NCBI GenBank assembly: GCA_028279685.1
Contig: JANQNG010000059.1
Location: 1 to 64,000 of the forward strand
Source of the DNA: Candidatus Nanoarchaeia archaeon
GTDB lineage: Archaea; Nanobdellota; Nanobdellia; Woesearchaeales; SKIA01
Direction: 5' to 3'
Length of the DNA stretch: 64,000 bases
Positions 16,883-25,740 of this stretch are shown in pieces; positions within the stretch are counted from its first letter, which is position 1, and every line of letters begins with the position of its first letter. The notes beneath the pieces were generated by a model. The model saw only the letters and a list, made by a program, of their open reading frames with translations, was not told where the DNA came from and searched no databases. The translations under genes and the position numbers were made by a program.

Positions 16883-17270
16883 TAAGTGATTTATTTTTAT
16901 TCCAATCATAAACAGGCAGTCTGAAGTTTTTGAAAGGCTCAGCACAATCAGCAACATATATTATTTTATTTTCATCCATAAACAAGCCAGATCGGCATTT
17001 ATCACAAAGATCATCCATAAGTGCTCTGCCCTCGAGCTTTTCAGTTGTCAAATATATTTCTATGGGTGTGGGAAACTTGACTATTATTTTTCTTTTTTCA
17101 TTATATTCAATATTATTCTCATCAAATGTTCTATGCCATTCGAACCCCATTGCATAAGGTCCTTCTTCAGCATTTTGAGAAGTTATTCCTGTTAAAGGTC
17201 TTAATCCAGATGCAGGTGCTTCATCAGCAAAAAAATGTGTGTAGTAGATTTTTAACTCTGATTCAGTCAT
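16872..17270 (-). CDS. Hypothetical protein, family shared with 1429-2028
   Basis: 132 residues. The central pattern GPYAMGFEW, KRKIIVKF and PIEIYL matches the order and spacing of GPYPFLEI, KKKKLIV and PTLEIRL in the protein at 1429-2028, so they are probably distant paralogues. CDKC near residue 89 might bind metal. A TATA-like CTTTATAATG (17291-17300) is placed for a leaderless start at the ATG. Function unknown. Confidence 0.6.
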   Translation of the reverse strand: MTESELKIYYTHFFADEAPASGLRPLTGITSQNAEEGPYAMGFEWHRTFDENNIEYNEKRKIIVKFPTPIEIYLTTEKLEGRALMDDLCDKCRSGLFMDENKIIYVADCAEPFKNFRLPVYDWNKNKSLITD

Positions 17271-17324
17271 GGGGAGAGAAAAGGTAAATACATTATAAAG
17301 CTTTTCACCAGTATTTTAAATAAA

Positions 17325-18737
17325 TCATAACACATCAATATCATGTGGGTTGGATTCTCTTTTACCTCCTGATGTGATGCGAACAAATTCTGCGTTCTTG
17401 TGAACTTCTTCAATTGTTTTAGCGCCACAATAACTAATACCAGAACGAATACCTCGTAACAAAGGTTGTACCACTTCTTGAACGCTTCCTCTGAAAGGCA
17501 CTGTTGCTTCAACACCCTCAGCATTAACCTTGTTTATATCTTCAACATTCTTTGAATCACCATTAATACGTTCTTGTCTTCCAAGGTTAGCGCCTAATGA
17601 AGCCATCCCTCTGAATAACTTAAATTTTTTGCCGTTTTTGATAAATGTCTCACCAGGAGATTCTTCAGTACCTGCAAATAGCCCTCCTATCATAACGCTA
17701 TGAGCTCCCGCAGCTAATGCTTTCACAATATCTCCAGAACCTTTAATACCTCCGTCAGCAATAAAAGGAATATTATGTTTTTTGCAGGTTTTGGCAACAT
17801 CTAATAATGCGGTAATTTGAGGAATACCAGCACCAGAAACCAGACGAGTAGTACATGCTGAACCAGGACCGACGCCTACTTTAATACAATCAGCTCCAGC
17901 TTTAATCAATGCTTCAGCGCCTTCTGCTGTGCAGACATTCCCTGCAATAACACCGATATTAAGTTTCTTCAATCCTTTTACAGCGTCAATCATATGCTTT
18001 GAATGTCCATGAGCCAAATCAACGCAGATAGCATCAACACCTTCCGCAATAAGTGCTTTGGCTCTTTCTAAATAATCTTTTACTCCAACACAGCCAACAA
18101 TCATCAATCTGCCTTTTTTATCGCGTAATGCATGAGGCCATTTTCTTCTCATGCGAATATCTTTCATTGTTACTAATCCTTTCAGTTTATCTTTGTCAAC
18201 AACAATAACTTTCTCAATCTTATGCTTCTTCATCAGTGCAATCTCATCGTCAACAGAACTACCTAATGAAGCAGTGATTAATGTAGTAGTCATAAGATCT
18301 TTAACTAACACAGTATCATCTTCTTCAAAGGAATAGTCTCTTCTAGTAAGAATGCCAACAGGTGTCTTTCCTTTGACAACAACTAATGTGGTGATGTGGT
18401 TCTCGGACATTAATTTTTTTGCGTCTGCTAATGTTTTTTCTTCTGTAATAGTGATAGGATCTTCAACCAAAACATTAGCTGCCCTCTTTACTTTTCTTAT
18501 TTCAAGAGCTTGCTGTTCAATAGTCATGAATTGATGCATGAATGCAATACCACCCATCCTTGCCAAAGCAATAGCAGATTTTGCGTTAACAACAGAATCC
18601 ATGTTTGCCATGCAGAGGGGGATATGCAAAGGAACATTATTTGTTAATTTACTTTCTAATGTGGCTTCGCTTCGAGAGTTCAAACTAGAATACTTAGGCT
18701 TCAACAATACATCGTCATAACTTAATGCTAATTCCAT
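17325..18737 (-). CDS. guaB: IMP dehydrogenase
   Basis: 470 residues from the ATG at 18737 ([17 protein letters not shown]), the canonical N-terminus; the track's 33 extra residues are not part of the family. A CBS pair is inserted at ~95-205. The barrel has [19 protein letters not shown], and the catalytic loop reads [11 protein letters not shown] with the active Cys (GSICTTR in most members). It oxidises IMP to XMP with NAD+, the committed step to GMP. A single-gene unit. Confidence 0.96.
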   Translation of the reverse strand: MELALSYDDVLLKPKYSSLNSRSEATLESKLTNNVPLHIPLCMANMDSVVNAKSAIALARMGGIAFMHQFMTIEQQALEIRKVKRAANVLVEDPITITEEKTLADAKKLMSENHITTLVVVKGKTPVGILTRRDYSFEEDDTVLVKDLMTTTLITASLGSSVDDEIALMKKHKIEKVIVVDKDKLKGLVTMKDIRMRRKWPHALRDKKGRLMIVGCVGVKDYLERAKALIAEGVDAICVDLAHGHSKHMIDAVKGLKKLNIGVIAGNVCTAEGAEALIKAGADCIKVGVGPGSACTTRLVSGAGIPQITALLDVAKTCKKHNIPFIADGGIKGSGDIVKALAAGAHSVMIGGLFAGTEESPGETFIKNGKKFKLFRGMASLGANLGRQERINGDSKNVEDINKVNAEGVEATVPFRGSVQEVVQPLLRGIRSGISYCGAKTIEEVHKNAEFVRITSGGKRESNPHDIDVL

Positions 18738-18822
18738 CCAATCACACTCTTTATGCACGGTCAATATAGGGAAAGAAGTATCCTTTCCTAAATGGATTCT
18801 AGAAGATAGTATAAAAATATTA

Positions 18823-19209
18823 TTATTCTGTAGCATATGGCATGAAATTCATAAAATACTCTTTCAAAGCGGTAGATTTCCTTTTTAATGTATCTATTCC
18901 TTCTTCAAGTTTATCTTTTTTTGATACGTATATTTGTTTTGCTTTAACAAAAGTGGTAAAAGATTTCCTCCAAAATAGGAATTTATAAGTTCCTTCTATA
19001 TCAAAGCCATCAATGGAAATGGTCTTCTGATCTGTTGAGTTAATGCAGCTAACCAATTGATTTGTTTGAAGGTATTTGATAGAAGCGTACTCTGTAAGCC
19101 TACCGAAGACTTTCATAACAACACCCAGACCAGAACCATGAGGTCCAAAAGATTCAATATCTTCGAGTTTCAGTTCAAGTTTCGATAGTAATTGTTTTTT
19201 TGATGGCAT
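18823..19209 (-). CDS. Hypothetical protein
   Basis: 128 residues, not recognised. GPHGSGLGVVMKVFGRLTEYASIKYL (~22-48) and later KFLFWRKSFTTFVKAKQIYV suggest a small beta-rich domain, then a C-terminal helix. A CATTTTTAAT TATA-like box at 19231-19240 fits a leaderless start. Its end (18823) overlaps only the unused extension of the guaB ORF. Confidence 0.6.
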   Translation of the reverse strand: MPSKKQLLSKLELKLEDIESFGPHGSGLGVVMKVFGRLTEYASIKYLQTNQLVSCINSTDQKTISIDGFDIEGTYKFLFWRKSFTTFVKAKQIYVSKKDKLEEGIDTLKRKSTALKEYFMNFMPYATE

Positions 19210-19292
19210 GCTTTGATGGTAGTTGTTTCTATTAAAAATGTTACGGAATAATAAGGAGAACCTTTTTTAAGAATTGTTTAGAATGATTTATT

Positions 19293-19514
19293 ATGGAATT
19301 GAAAGAGATCATCAAGCACGAGAGGGAGAATCTTGATCCAATAAAAGACGAAGATGCTTTAGCGGTGCATGATGCGAAATGCCCAAAGTGTGGCTATAAT
19401 AAAGCACAACTGTTCAGCAAAGGGATTTGGTATTCAGATGAAGACGAAGCCATGTTCTACAAATGCGGTAAATGTGGTCGTACTTGGCAAATAGGAGGTC
19501 ATAGAGTAAAATAG
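19293..19514 (+). CDS. Short TFS/RPB9-like C-terminal zinc ribbon protein
   Basis: 73 residues. A helical N-terminus, then one zinc ribbon CPKCGYNKAQLF ... FYKCGKCGRTW, the TFIIS/TFS C-terminal fold. An acidic loop (SDEDEAMFY) stands where TFS has its catalytic Asp-Glu pair. A full-length TFS exists at 59369-59692, so this is a second, N-terminally reduced paralogue that may act on RNA polymerase cleavage or regulate it. A T-rich/TTTTTTAAG box ~26 nt before the ATG fits a leaderless message. Confidence 0.7.
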   Translation: MELKEIIKHERENLDPIKDEDALAVHDAKCPKCGYNKAQLFSKGIWYSDEDEAMFYKCGKCGRTWQIGGHRVK

Positions 19515-19638
19515 GAATTCTGAGAGTATTGCAATCAGGAGCATATTCCGATCATTTCTATAACGGAAATCAATAAATATTTACTAAACAGTAGTACAAA
19601 TAGAAATATTTATATACTTTTTATTTTTTGCAAGTTAT

Positions 19639-21084
19639 ATGAAGTTTGAGATCAATAATAGTCCAGATTCTTATAGAGATTTTATATCTGTGCAAGAGAG
19701 CCTTCTTTGTGAAGGTGCTGCGAGAAGCACTGATGCAGAAAAAGCATGGTTTAAGGAAAGAGAACGTGCGAATATTGATTTTAATTCAATGAACATAGAG
19801 AAAAATTCGTTTATAACACCTTTTTATTTTGATTCTTTTATGATTAAATTTTCAAAATATTGGCAGAAGTTACAAGGAAAAACTCAGATTTTTGTCGCTC
19901 CCAATGATTTTCAATTTATAACAAGATCTGCACATACTGGTTATGTTGAACAAATTGCAGATCAGACTGCGACAGGGCTTTCATTGAATAGAGAATTGAC
20001 AAGAGCTATTGCTGCAGGTCATGATATTGGTCATACAGCATTTGGCCATAATGGAGAGTACGAACTTGATGATATTTGTCAAGAACATTTTTGCTATACT
20101 GATTTAGATGATTTAAAATCAAATAACGAGACAAAATACGAAATACTTACTGCTAAATTTAATATCAATAATAACGATGATTTAAAGAAAGTTCCTGTTT
20201 TAGAAAGATTAAAAAATGAAGATTATAGAGATCAACTATCTAGGGATTTTTATGTTCAAGAATATGATAGAGTTATTTTTTCTCATTCAAAACAAAGTTT
20301 TCGTTTTTTATGTGTATTGGACGGGAAACAATTAAAGGCTCAGACAATTCATGGGATGGTAGGTCATAATCAGCCAAGAAATCATTATCTAGATTGGAAA
20401 ATAGAACAAAAGGATTATTTAGCAAGAGTTCAAGATCAAAATCCATTAAGAGGTTCGGAAGAAGATGGAGGATCTAATTTAACTTTTAGAATTTTACCAG
20501 AACATTCTACTTATGAAGGTCAGATTGTTAAATTTGCAGATGTACTTTCATTTTCAATTCATGATTTGGATGATGCTTTGAGAGCAGGAATTATAGATAT
20601 TGACACAATTAGAAATGAGATCAATAATACTTTTCCAGATTTAAAATTTTCAGACTATTTTATTGGTCCGAAAAGATATAGTTTTTTCATAAATCAATTT
20701 CAACAACACAATTCTAAAAAAATTGAGAATGGCGAGTCTCTTTTAGAAGTTCCTTCTGAAACTCGCGAAATGATTGATTTACTCATGAAGAAAATTATTG
20801 TTCCTTTAGTTCATAACAATAAGAGACACAAAACTAAAACTGACGAGGCTAGAAGATATATTAGAGGGCTTTATGAATTGTGGGTTAATCAAAATCTTGA
20901 AGAAAGAATAAGAGAAAAAGCTCCTAAATTGGCTCCAGAAATTCAATCATCTTTTGGAAAAGGTTACACGCCAATAAGAAAATTTTGTGATTTCATTTCT
21001 ATTATGTCGGATGCTGAAATAATAAATTTGTATCAGAGCATCTTTAACCCAGAAGAGTCTGATAATTTATTTTATGATTTTTAA
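19639..21084 (+). CDS. dGTPase-like HD-domain dNTP triphosphohydrolase
   Basis: 481 residues. TRSAHTGYVEQIADQTATG then AIAAGHDIGHTAFGHNGE are the HD metal ligands in the dGTPase arrangement. FADVLSFSIHDLDDALRAG supplies the later Asp and matches the family's HDLDDGLRAG. An internal insertion at ~155-225 replaces the usual region. It would hydrolyse dNTPs to nucleoside and triphosphate. The TATA box (TTTATATAC, 19609-19617) suggests a leaderless mRNA. Lower GC than its neighbours and paired with other nucleotide enzymes, hinting at an accessory or defence role (inference). Confidence 0.87.
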   Translation: MKFEINNSPDSYRDFISVQESLLCEGAARSTDAEKAWFKERERANIDFNSMNIEKNSFITPFYFDSFMIKFSKYWQKLQGKTQIFVAPNDFQFITRSAHTGYVEQIADQTATGLSLNRELTRAIAAGHDIGHTAFGHNGEYELDDICQEHFCYTDLDDLKSNNETKYEILTAKFNINNNDDLKKVPVLERLKNEDYRDQLSRDFYVQEYDRVIFSHSKQSFRFLCVLDGKQLKAQTIHGMVGHNQPRNHYLDWKIEQKDYLARVQDQNPLRGSEEDGGSNLTFRILPEHSTYEGQIVKFADVLSFSIHDLDDALRAGIIDIDTIRNEINNTFPDLKFSDYFIGPKRYSFFINQFQQHNSKKIENGESLLEVPSETREMIDLLMKKIIVPLVHNNKRHKTKTDEARRYIRGLYELWVNQNLEERIREKAPKLAPEIQSSFGKGYTPIRKFCDFISIMSDAEIINLYQSIFNPEESDNLFYDF

Positions 21085-21690
21085 TTTTGTCAGTTGGTTT
21101 TTTATCTCTTTTTTCACTTCCTTTAATGGCTTATCAGAATCTATTTCAATTATAATTGTGTTTTTCAGATTTTTTAATTTTATTTTCTTATAAGTGTTTC
21201 TGAATATTCTTTTAAAATAAACATCTAGTTTTTCCATAAATTCTTTTGTCTCATATTTGTCTCCTTTACTATTTTTTATTCTTCTATATGCTTCTTTGCT
21301 ATTACAATTTAAAAAAAATATTATGTTTGGGGATTTGAGTCTTTCAGGTTTCATCAGTTTTTTTGTTTCTTCGATAGATATATTTTGAACTAATCTATAA
21401 GGGAAGTTATCTAACCAAAACCTTTGTGATATAACAAATTTATGTTTTTTCATCACGTCCTCAATAATATACATATCTATGTTGTTGCTTGTTGCAAAAA
21501 TTAGAGAATCAGTGTATTTGTCTTTGTAAGGTGTATTTTTTCCAGATATTTTTAGCATCCTTCTTACCCAATCAAAATGAGGAAATTTAATAAAAGTAGA
21601 GTTATTCAATAATCTCCTAATAAATTTACATATGCTTGTTTTTCCAGATCCGTCAATTCCTGAGACTGCTATCCAAATATTTTTATTCAT
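21067..21690 (-). CDS. Thymidylate kinase-like deoxynucleotide kinase
   Basis: 207 residues. P-loop AVSGIDGSGKTSICKFI at ~8 is the dTMP-kinase pattern. The DRx motif position reads ISQRFWLDNFPYR, with Gln instead of Asp before Arg, so substrate or activity may differ. The C-terminal helical lid is Lys-rich. It overlaps the end of the convergent dGTPase-like gene by 18 bp and is followed by an HD hydrolase on the other side. Likely role: nucleotide phosphorylation. Confidence 0.75.
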   Translation of the reverse strand: MNKNIWIAVSGIDGSGKTSICKFIRRLLNNSTFIKFPHFDWVRRMLKISGKNTPYKDKYTDSLIFATSNNIDMYIIEDVMKKHKFVISQRFWLDNFPYRLVQNISIEETKKLMKPERLKSPNIIFFLNCNSKEAYRRIKNSKGDKYETKEFMEKLDVYFKRIFRNTYKKIKLKNLKNTIIIEIDSDKPLKEVKKEIKNQLTKLKIIK

Positions 21691-21736
21691 ATGATTATCA
21701 AGATATTGTTCTATAAAAATGTTATTATATGGTTGT

Positions 21737-22312
21737 TTACAGAGATAATAGAAGTTCTGTTGTGTCGATAATGTTGAAGGCAGATTCTCTTGAGTTTTTT
21801 ATAGATTGCTTAAAGAATTCTGAGGATTTTCTATAAATATTAAATTCAGTTTTCATTATTTCTTGATACATTGGTTCTAATAAAGGCAATACTCTATTTC
21901 TAATGTCTATAGGGTCTGTACAGTTATGAGATATTGCAGTGTAATTATCGCCAAGGTCTGATAATTTGATAATCTGTATTTCTTCTGACGATTTGCATAC
22001 TTTTCTTACATGTTCTTTTGTTTCTTTATCTCCTTTTTCGTTAGTTACTCCTAGAATGTAATCTGCAATTATTATTCCAAATTCGGATTTTATTTCTTCA
22101 TACGTGATTGTTGTATCTTCTAAGCTGTCATGTCCGTATCCTGCAATAGTTAATTCTTTCAGTTTAGAAGGGTTTGCTTCGTTATATGTGCTTAAAACAT
22201 TTTTAATGTTGTTTCCAACTCTTAAAATATGCATCCATGTAGGAGTTATGGGGGTGTGTAATTGTTCTCCATGGAGTTTTTTGAAAAAAAGAAAGGCTTT
22301 TTGTTCATTCAT
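21737..22312 (-). CDS. SpoT/MESH1-like HD hydrolase
   Basis: 191 residues with the (p)ppGpp-hydrolase type HD pattern: HILRVGNN (first His), AGYGHDSLEDT (His-Asp and ED), EEIKSEFGIIIADYILGVT and IIKLSDLGDNYTAI (last Asp). No synthetase domain. In bacteria and animals this domain removes pyrophosphate from ppGpp or phosphate from NADPH. The archaeal substrate is unknown. It stands with the dGTPase-like and kinase genes in an AT-rich accessory stretch. Confidence 0.8.
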   Translation of the reverse strand: MNEQKAFLFFKKLHGEQLHTPITPTWMHILRVGNNIKNVLSTYNEANPSKLKELTIAGYGHDSLEDTTITYEEIKSEFGIIIADYILGVTNEKGDKETKEHVRKVCKSSEEIQIIKLSDLGDNYTAISHNCTDPIDIRNRVLPLLEPMYQEIMKTEFNIYRKSSEFFKQSIKNSRESAFNIIDTTELLLSL

Positions 22313-22446
22313 GTTTGCTGTAATTCTAGTTATTTTATAAATTTTTTTAATTTAACTACTAAATAATAGTGATATTTGAGATTTTGTGGTGTTGGTAGTG
22401 GTGGGGAATTCGTAATATTTTTGGTTATTATTGCACAAAATTTATA

Positions 22447-22464
22447 TACAAGATATATCTTGTA
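22447..22464. promoter_or_regulatory. Palindromic operator of the AbrB/PIN module
   Basis: An 18-bp perfect palindrome (TACAAGATATATCTTGTA) overlaps the downstream edge of the TATA box (TTTATATA, 22441-22448) and precedes the predicted transcription start near 22471. AbrB-type antitoxins usually bind such a site to repress their own operon, so this is the probable autoregulatory operator. Confidence 0.7.
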
Positions 22465-22474
22465 AATCTTGTGA

Positions 22475-22744
22475 ATGAAAATGATTGCTATAGGTACAGT
22501 AAGCTCTAGAGGACAGATTGCTATTCCTGCTGCAATAAGAGCAGAGCTTGGATTAGATGAAGGAGCCAAAGTAGTCTTTTTGATGGAAAATAATGCTTTA
22601 ATTATGAAAAAAGCAGAAAGGAAGAGTTGGGCTGAATTAACTGAACCTCTAAGAAGAGCGAAAAAGCTAATACGTGAAGATCAAGTTGTTGATTTTATTC
22701 ATAAAATGAGACGAGAAGAACGGAAACTTCACGGAAAAAAGTGA
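22475..22744 (+). CDS. AbrB/SpoVT-type antitoxin (VapB-like)
   Basis: 89 residues. The N-terminal swapped-hairpin DNA-binding domain reads AIGTVSSRGQIAIPAAIRAELGLDEGAKVVFL, the classic AbrB signature. The C-terminal helix (FIHKMRREERKLHGKK) would contact the toxin. Located 35 nt before a PIN-domain gene. Transcription is predicted to start within a few nt of the ATG, with an 18-bp palindrome just upstream as its likely operator. Confidence 0.9.
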   Translation: MKMIAIGTVSSRGQIAIPAAIRAELGLDEGAKVVFLMENNALIMKKAERKSWAELTEPLRRAKKLIREDQVVDFIHKMRREERKLHGKK

Positions 22745-22779
22745 GAAAGGCATATATTAACTTTGTATTTTCTTAGGTT

Positions 22780-23199
22780 ATGATAGTTACTTTAGATACT
22801 AATGTTCTGGTTTCAGGAAGCCTTTGGTCAGGGATTCCATTAATAATACTGAAATTAATTGATGAAGAGAAAATAGGCTTTGTTATTTCGGTTGATATTA
22901 TAAAAGAATATAATAAGGTAATGAATAGAAAGGATATTCTTGAAAAAATGTTAAAATTTAATCTCCAGATTAATGATGTTGTTCAAAGGATTATTGAAAA
23001 TGCAAGTAAAGTAAATCCTGTGCGAAAAATTGTTGTTGTCAAAGACGATCCTGACGACAATAAGATAATTGAATGTGCTGTCGAAGGAAATGCAGATTTT
23101 ATTATAACGCAAGATAATCATTTGTTGAAATTAAAACAGTATAAAAGTATTAAGATAATAACGCCAGAAGAATTCCTTATATCAACTTCAAATGACTAA
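22780..23199 (+). CDS. PIN-domain toxin (VapC-like, PIN_3 type)
   Basis: 139 residues. Metal-binding acids of the PIN nuclease fold are visible: LDTNVLVSGSLW at the start, EYNKVMNR in the middle, DDPDDNKIIECAVEGNADFIITQDNHLL near the end. This is the family annotated as a putative toxin-antitoxin PIN component. It would cleave RNA and be held by the AbrB protein encoded upstream. Its 3' end overlaps the convergent pth2 gene by 23 bp. Confidence 0.88.
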   Translation: MIVTLDTNVLVSGSLWSGIPLIILKLIDEEKIGFVISVDIIKEYNKVMNRKDILEKMLKFNLQINDVVQRIIENASKVNPVRKIVVVKDDPDDNKIIECAVEGNADFIITQDNHLLKLKQYKSIKIITPEEFLISTSND

Positions 23200-23530
23200 T
23201 AATTCTGTCTATTTCATCTTCTTTTCCTGGACCAATAGCTCCACAAGTTACGGTGCCAGGTGCAATCACTGTTTTGCCCGCATCGGTAATGGTAGAAGTG
23301 GTTAATCCAGTATCTTTAGCCTGCTGGATATATCTGTACAATTCTTTTTCATTATCGACTTTCAACACCACTTTTTTCTGGCCTTCTTTACGCCAACTTT
23401 TCACATCCGAAGCAGAAGCTTTCAACACAGCCTCAACAGCAGCATGGGCACACTGCGCTGACATTTTCCCTTTAGGTAGTTTCAAGTCTGAACGAACCAA
23501 CAACACTTGCTTGTATTCTTCCATAATCAT
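23177..23530 (-). CDS. pth2: Peptidyl-tRNA hydrolase, Pth2 type
   Basis: 117 residues from the ATG at 23530 (MIMEEYKQVLLVRSDLKL); 23524 is nearly as good. The track's 23569 start lies before the TATA-like box (CATATAAAG) and is rejected. Family core: LVRSDLKLPKGKMSAQCAHAAVEA and TSTITDAGKTVIAPGTVTCGAIGPG. It releases tRNA from peptidyl-tRNAs that drop off the ribosome. Length matches archaeal Pth2. Confidence 0.95.
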   Translation of the reverse strand: MIMEEYKQVLLVRSDLKLPKGKMSAQCAHAAVEAVLKASASDVKSWRKEGQKKVVLKVDNEKELYRYIQQAKDTGLTTSTITDAGKTVIAPGTVTCGAIGPGKEDEIDRIISHLKLI

Positions 23531-23565
23531 ACTAGATATTAGTTTCTTTATATGTTTTAGTATTC

Positions 23566-24021
23566 TCATTTTATGCTCCTGGTAATAGCGTCTTTTAGGG
23601 TTTTTATGTATATTTGTGCTCTTAGTTTTATGTCTTTGATGTCTTCATTTGATACGGGCTTTCCGTAATAATTTATTCCATTTCGTTTCATTCTTATTTT
23701 TTCAAAAAAGCTCCAGTCAAGCTCTAATTCAGGATACTTAATGCAAATATATACAAATAAACATTGATGGTTTTTTGATTTTATTTTTTTAACTCTTAGA
23801 AATGCTTCTGCTAGGCCATGCAATGCATCATAATATCCTTTGTATGCAGAATTCCATCTTTTGTTTTTTACATTATCTTCAGCGCTGGCAAAATCCTCAT
23901 CAGATATGGTTATGTTGGATTCTGTTTTATCAACATCAACTCTTTGCAAAGGGGTGATAAAACCTTCTGCGACACAATCATCATACACGCTTTCTTTTGT
24001 TTTATCTACCTGCATAAGCAA
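23566..24021 (-). CDS. HEPN-domain protein, partner of the MNT gene upstream
   Basis: 151 residues, helical. DEDFASAEDNVKNKRWNSAYKGYYDALHGLAEAFLRVK is typical of HEPN domains. The catalytic Rx4-6H site appears as RMKRNGINYYG, without the His, so its RNase activity may be altered. The gene overlaps the 3' end of the upstream nucleotidyltransferase gene by 20 bp. HEPN/MNT pairs are toxin-antitoxin systems in which MNT AMPylates or blocks HEPN. Confidence 0.75.
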   Translation of the reverse strand: MLMQVDKTKESVYDDCVAEGFITPLQRVDVDKTESNITISDEDFASAEDNVKNKRWNSAYKGYYDALHGLAEAFLRVKKIKSKNHQCLFVYICIKYPELELDWSFFEKIRMKRNGINYYGKPVSNEDIKDIKLRAQIYIKTLKDAITRSIK

Positions 24022-24553
24022 TCATCTCCTTCGGAATATCTCCGAGAATGAGATCCCCTTTAATAATATTTCTTAGTAGACCAGATCCAAATTTCTCAAG
24101 AGTTTCTTTATTATTCATAACGAATAGCTGTATTTCTCTTCCTAGAATTTTCTCAAATTTGCTTTTTTTGAAATCATCTGCATTTCCGTTAATAAAAATA
24201 TCAATATCACTTTCATTTGTCCAATCCCATCGACTGAAACTTCCGAATAATATAATAGTATTTGCATCTTTTAATGATGAAAGATGCTCTAATAATCCGT
24301 TTTCTTGCAGAGTTTGCAGCCCAAAAATTCTTTTTTTACTTTGATATTTTGGATGTTCATGGTTTCCGACATAATAGGGTAATTTTTCTTTCTTTTTTAT
24401 TCTTATGATGAGTTGATTTTCTTGAAATTTTTTTAACCAACTGCTTAGTTTGCTGTCTGCTAATTTTGTTTTTTCTTTCAGTTCTTTGAATCGCCAGTGT
24501 TTTGTTGGGTGATTGAAAAAAAGTGTTAAAACAAGTTTTTCTTTGCTTTTCAT
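24002..24553 (-). CDS. Winged-helix + minimal nucleotidyltransferase (MNT) protein
   Basis: 183 residues. Residues 1-70 form a winged helix (WRFKELKEKTKLADSKLSSWLKKFQ). The nucleotidyltransferase has ILFGSFSRWDWTNESDIDIFI, the G-S-x-S-R...D-x-D signature, at ~103-123. It precedes and overlaps the HEPN gene, the standard layout of an MNT/HEPN module. The added DNA-binding domain suggests it also represses the operon. Confidence 0.85.
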   Translation of the reverse strand: MKSKEKLVLTLFFNHPTKHWRFKELKEKTKLADSKLSSWLKKFQENQLIIRIKKKEKLPYYVGNHEHPKYQSKKRIFGLQTLQENGLLEHLSSLKDANTIILFGSFSRWDWTNESDIDIFINGNADDFKKSKFEKILGREIQLFVMNNKETLEKFGSGLLRNIIKGDLILGDIPKEMIAYAGR

Positions 24554-24649
24554 ATTACTTCCTGTTATGGGAAGTAAATATATAAAGTTTTTTATTTTCT
24601 ATATTGAAAATAAGTATATATCAAAATGAAAGAGATTCAAATAGAAAAG

Positions 24650-25162
24650 CTAATACATCATTCTGTCTTTGCTGACAGGATTCTTGCCGTTTCGTTGGTC
24701 GTCCCAGAATTTAACATGTTTTTCTTCTAACTCGATAAATGCTTTCTTCAATCTATCGTTCCATAGTCCGACCAATTCGTCAATCAGCTTTGCTTCTGCT
24801 TTCTTATCTTTTTGTAATCCGATAACAGTGCTTTTCCTAATAAGATAATAGATTTCGTTCAACAGCTTCTCAATCTCTTGTTTCTCTAAGTCAGTGAAGT
24901 TCGTCGCTTCTTTTGCATCAATCATAGAGGCAGGATTCGGCATGAGAACATTCTGCAATGCAAATGCCCATTGACCAAACAGATCAGTAATTCTTCCTCT
25001 GATGGAAGTGCCTATGTCATCTGAAACAAAACCTGTTTGATAGACTAAATCATAATAAAAACAGATATTATCAATCTCTTCGAGGCTCGTTTTCAAGTCA
25101 TGCTCTTTTTTATAGGCATTAAATCTTTTCTCCGCTAATGCTTTAAGTTCATCTTGTTCCAT
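24650..25162 (-). CDS. Hypothetical helical protein
   Basis: 170 residues, not recognised. Mostly helical, soluble and charged (FTDLEKQEIEKLLNEIYYLIRK). A TATA-like ATTTATATATC is centred ~26 nt before the ATG, so the message is probably leaderless. Monocistronic. The neighbouring 25236 gene diverges from it. Confidence 0.6.
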   Translation of the reverse strand: MEQDELKALAEKRFNAYKKEHDLKTSLEEIDNICFYYDLVYQTGFVSDDIGTSIRGRITDLFGQWAFALQNVLMPNPASMIDAKEATNFTDLEKQEIEKLLNEIYYLIRKSTVIGLQKDKKAEAKLIDELVGLWNDRLKKAFIELEEKHVKFWDDQRNGKNPVSKDRMMY

Positions 25163-25235
25163 AAGGGAAAAGAAATACCTAGGGATATATAAATATAGCA
25201 GATATGTTTAAATAATTTCAGCATATTCTCTTTTT

Positions 25236-25709
25236 ATGAGTGATTACAGTGTTTCTGAGGATTTGAAGGGATTTGGAGAGTATCTTGTAGAAACTATGCC
25301 TGAGATGCAGCCTGTTGAAATGCCTCGGCTTGATCTCCTGAAAGGACTAAAGGCGTTAGGTCAATATAGAGACAGAGTTTTCCCAGTATTTGATACGCTG
25401 GATATCAGCATAATGATTGAGGAACATACTAAGAATAATGGAGGAGTCGAGATAGCTATATTTTCAGAAGATATTTTTGGTGGTAAATTTCGTAACAAGG
25501 TTCTAGAAGAATCTCGTGCTTATTTCGAGTTAAAAAACTACTTAGCACTATCAAGGTATCGTGCTTATTATCCTAGAATATTTGTCAAAGATACAACAAT
25601 AGTTATGGTAGGGGTTCTTGAAGGGCTTCCCATGCCTCGTAGGCCTGGGAGAGTTATGGCCTACGTCAGCAATTCTCCATGTTTTAGGAAATTATTCAAG
25701 CATAAATAA
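25236..25709 (+). CDS. Hypothetical protein
   Basis: 157 residues, not recognised. The central part (GVEIAIFSEDIFGGKFRNK ... YYPRIFVKDTTIVMVGVLEGLP) suggests a small alpha/beta domain. GTTTAAATAAT ~26 nt before the ATG fits a leaderless message. glyS starts 31 nt downstream with its own TATA box at leaderless spacing, so they are likely separate transcripts. Confidence 0.6.
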   Translation: MSDYSVSEDLKGFGEYLVETMPEMQPVEMPRLDLLKGLKALGQYRDRVFPVFDTLDISIMIEEHTKNNGGVEIAIFSEDIFGGKFRNKVLEESRAYFELKNYLALSRYRAYYPRIFVKDTTIVMVGVLEGLPMPRRPGRVMAYVSNSPCFRKLFKHK

Positions 25710-25740
25710 ACTATATAAATCAGCCATGGTATCTGTTTCT

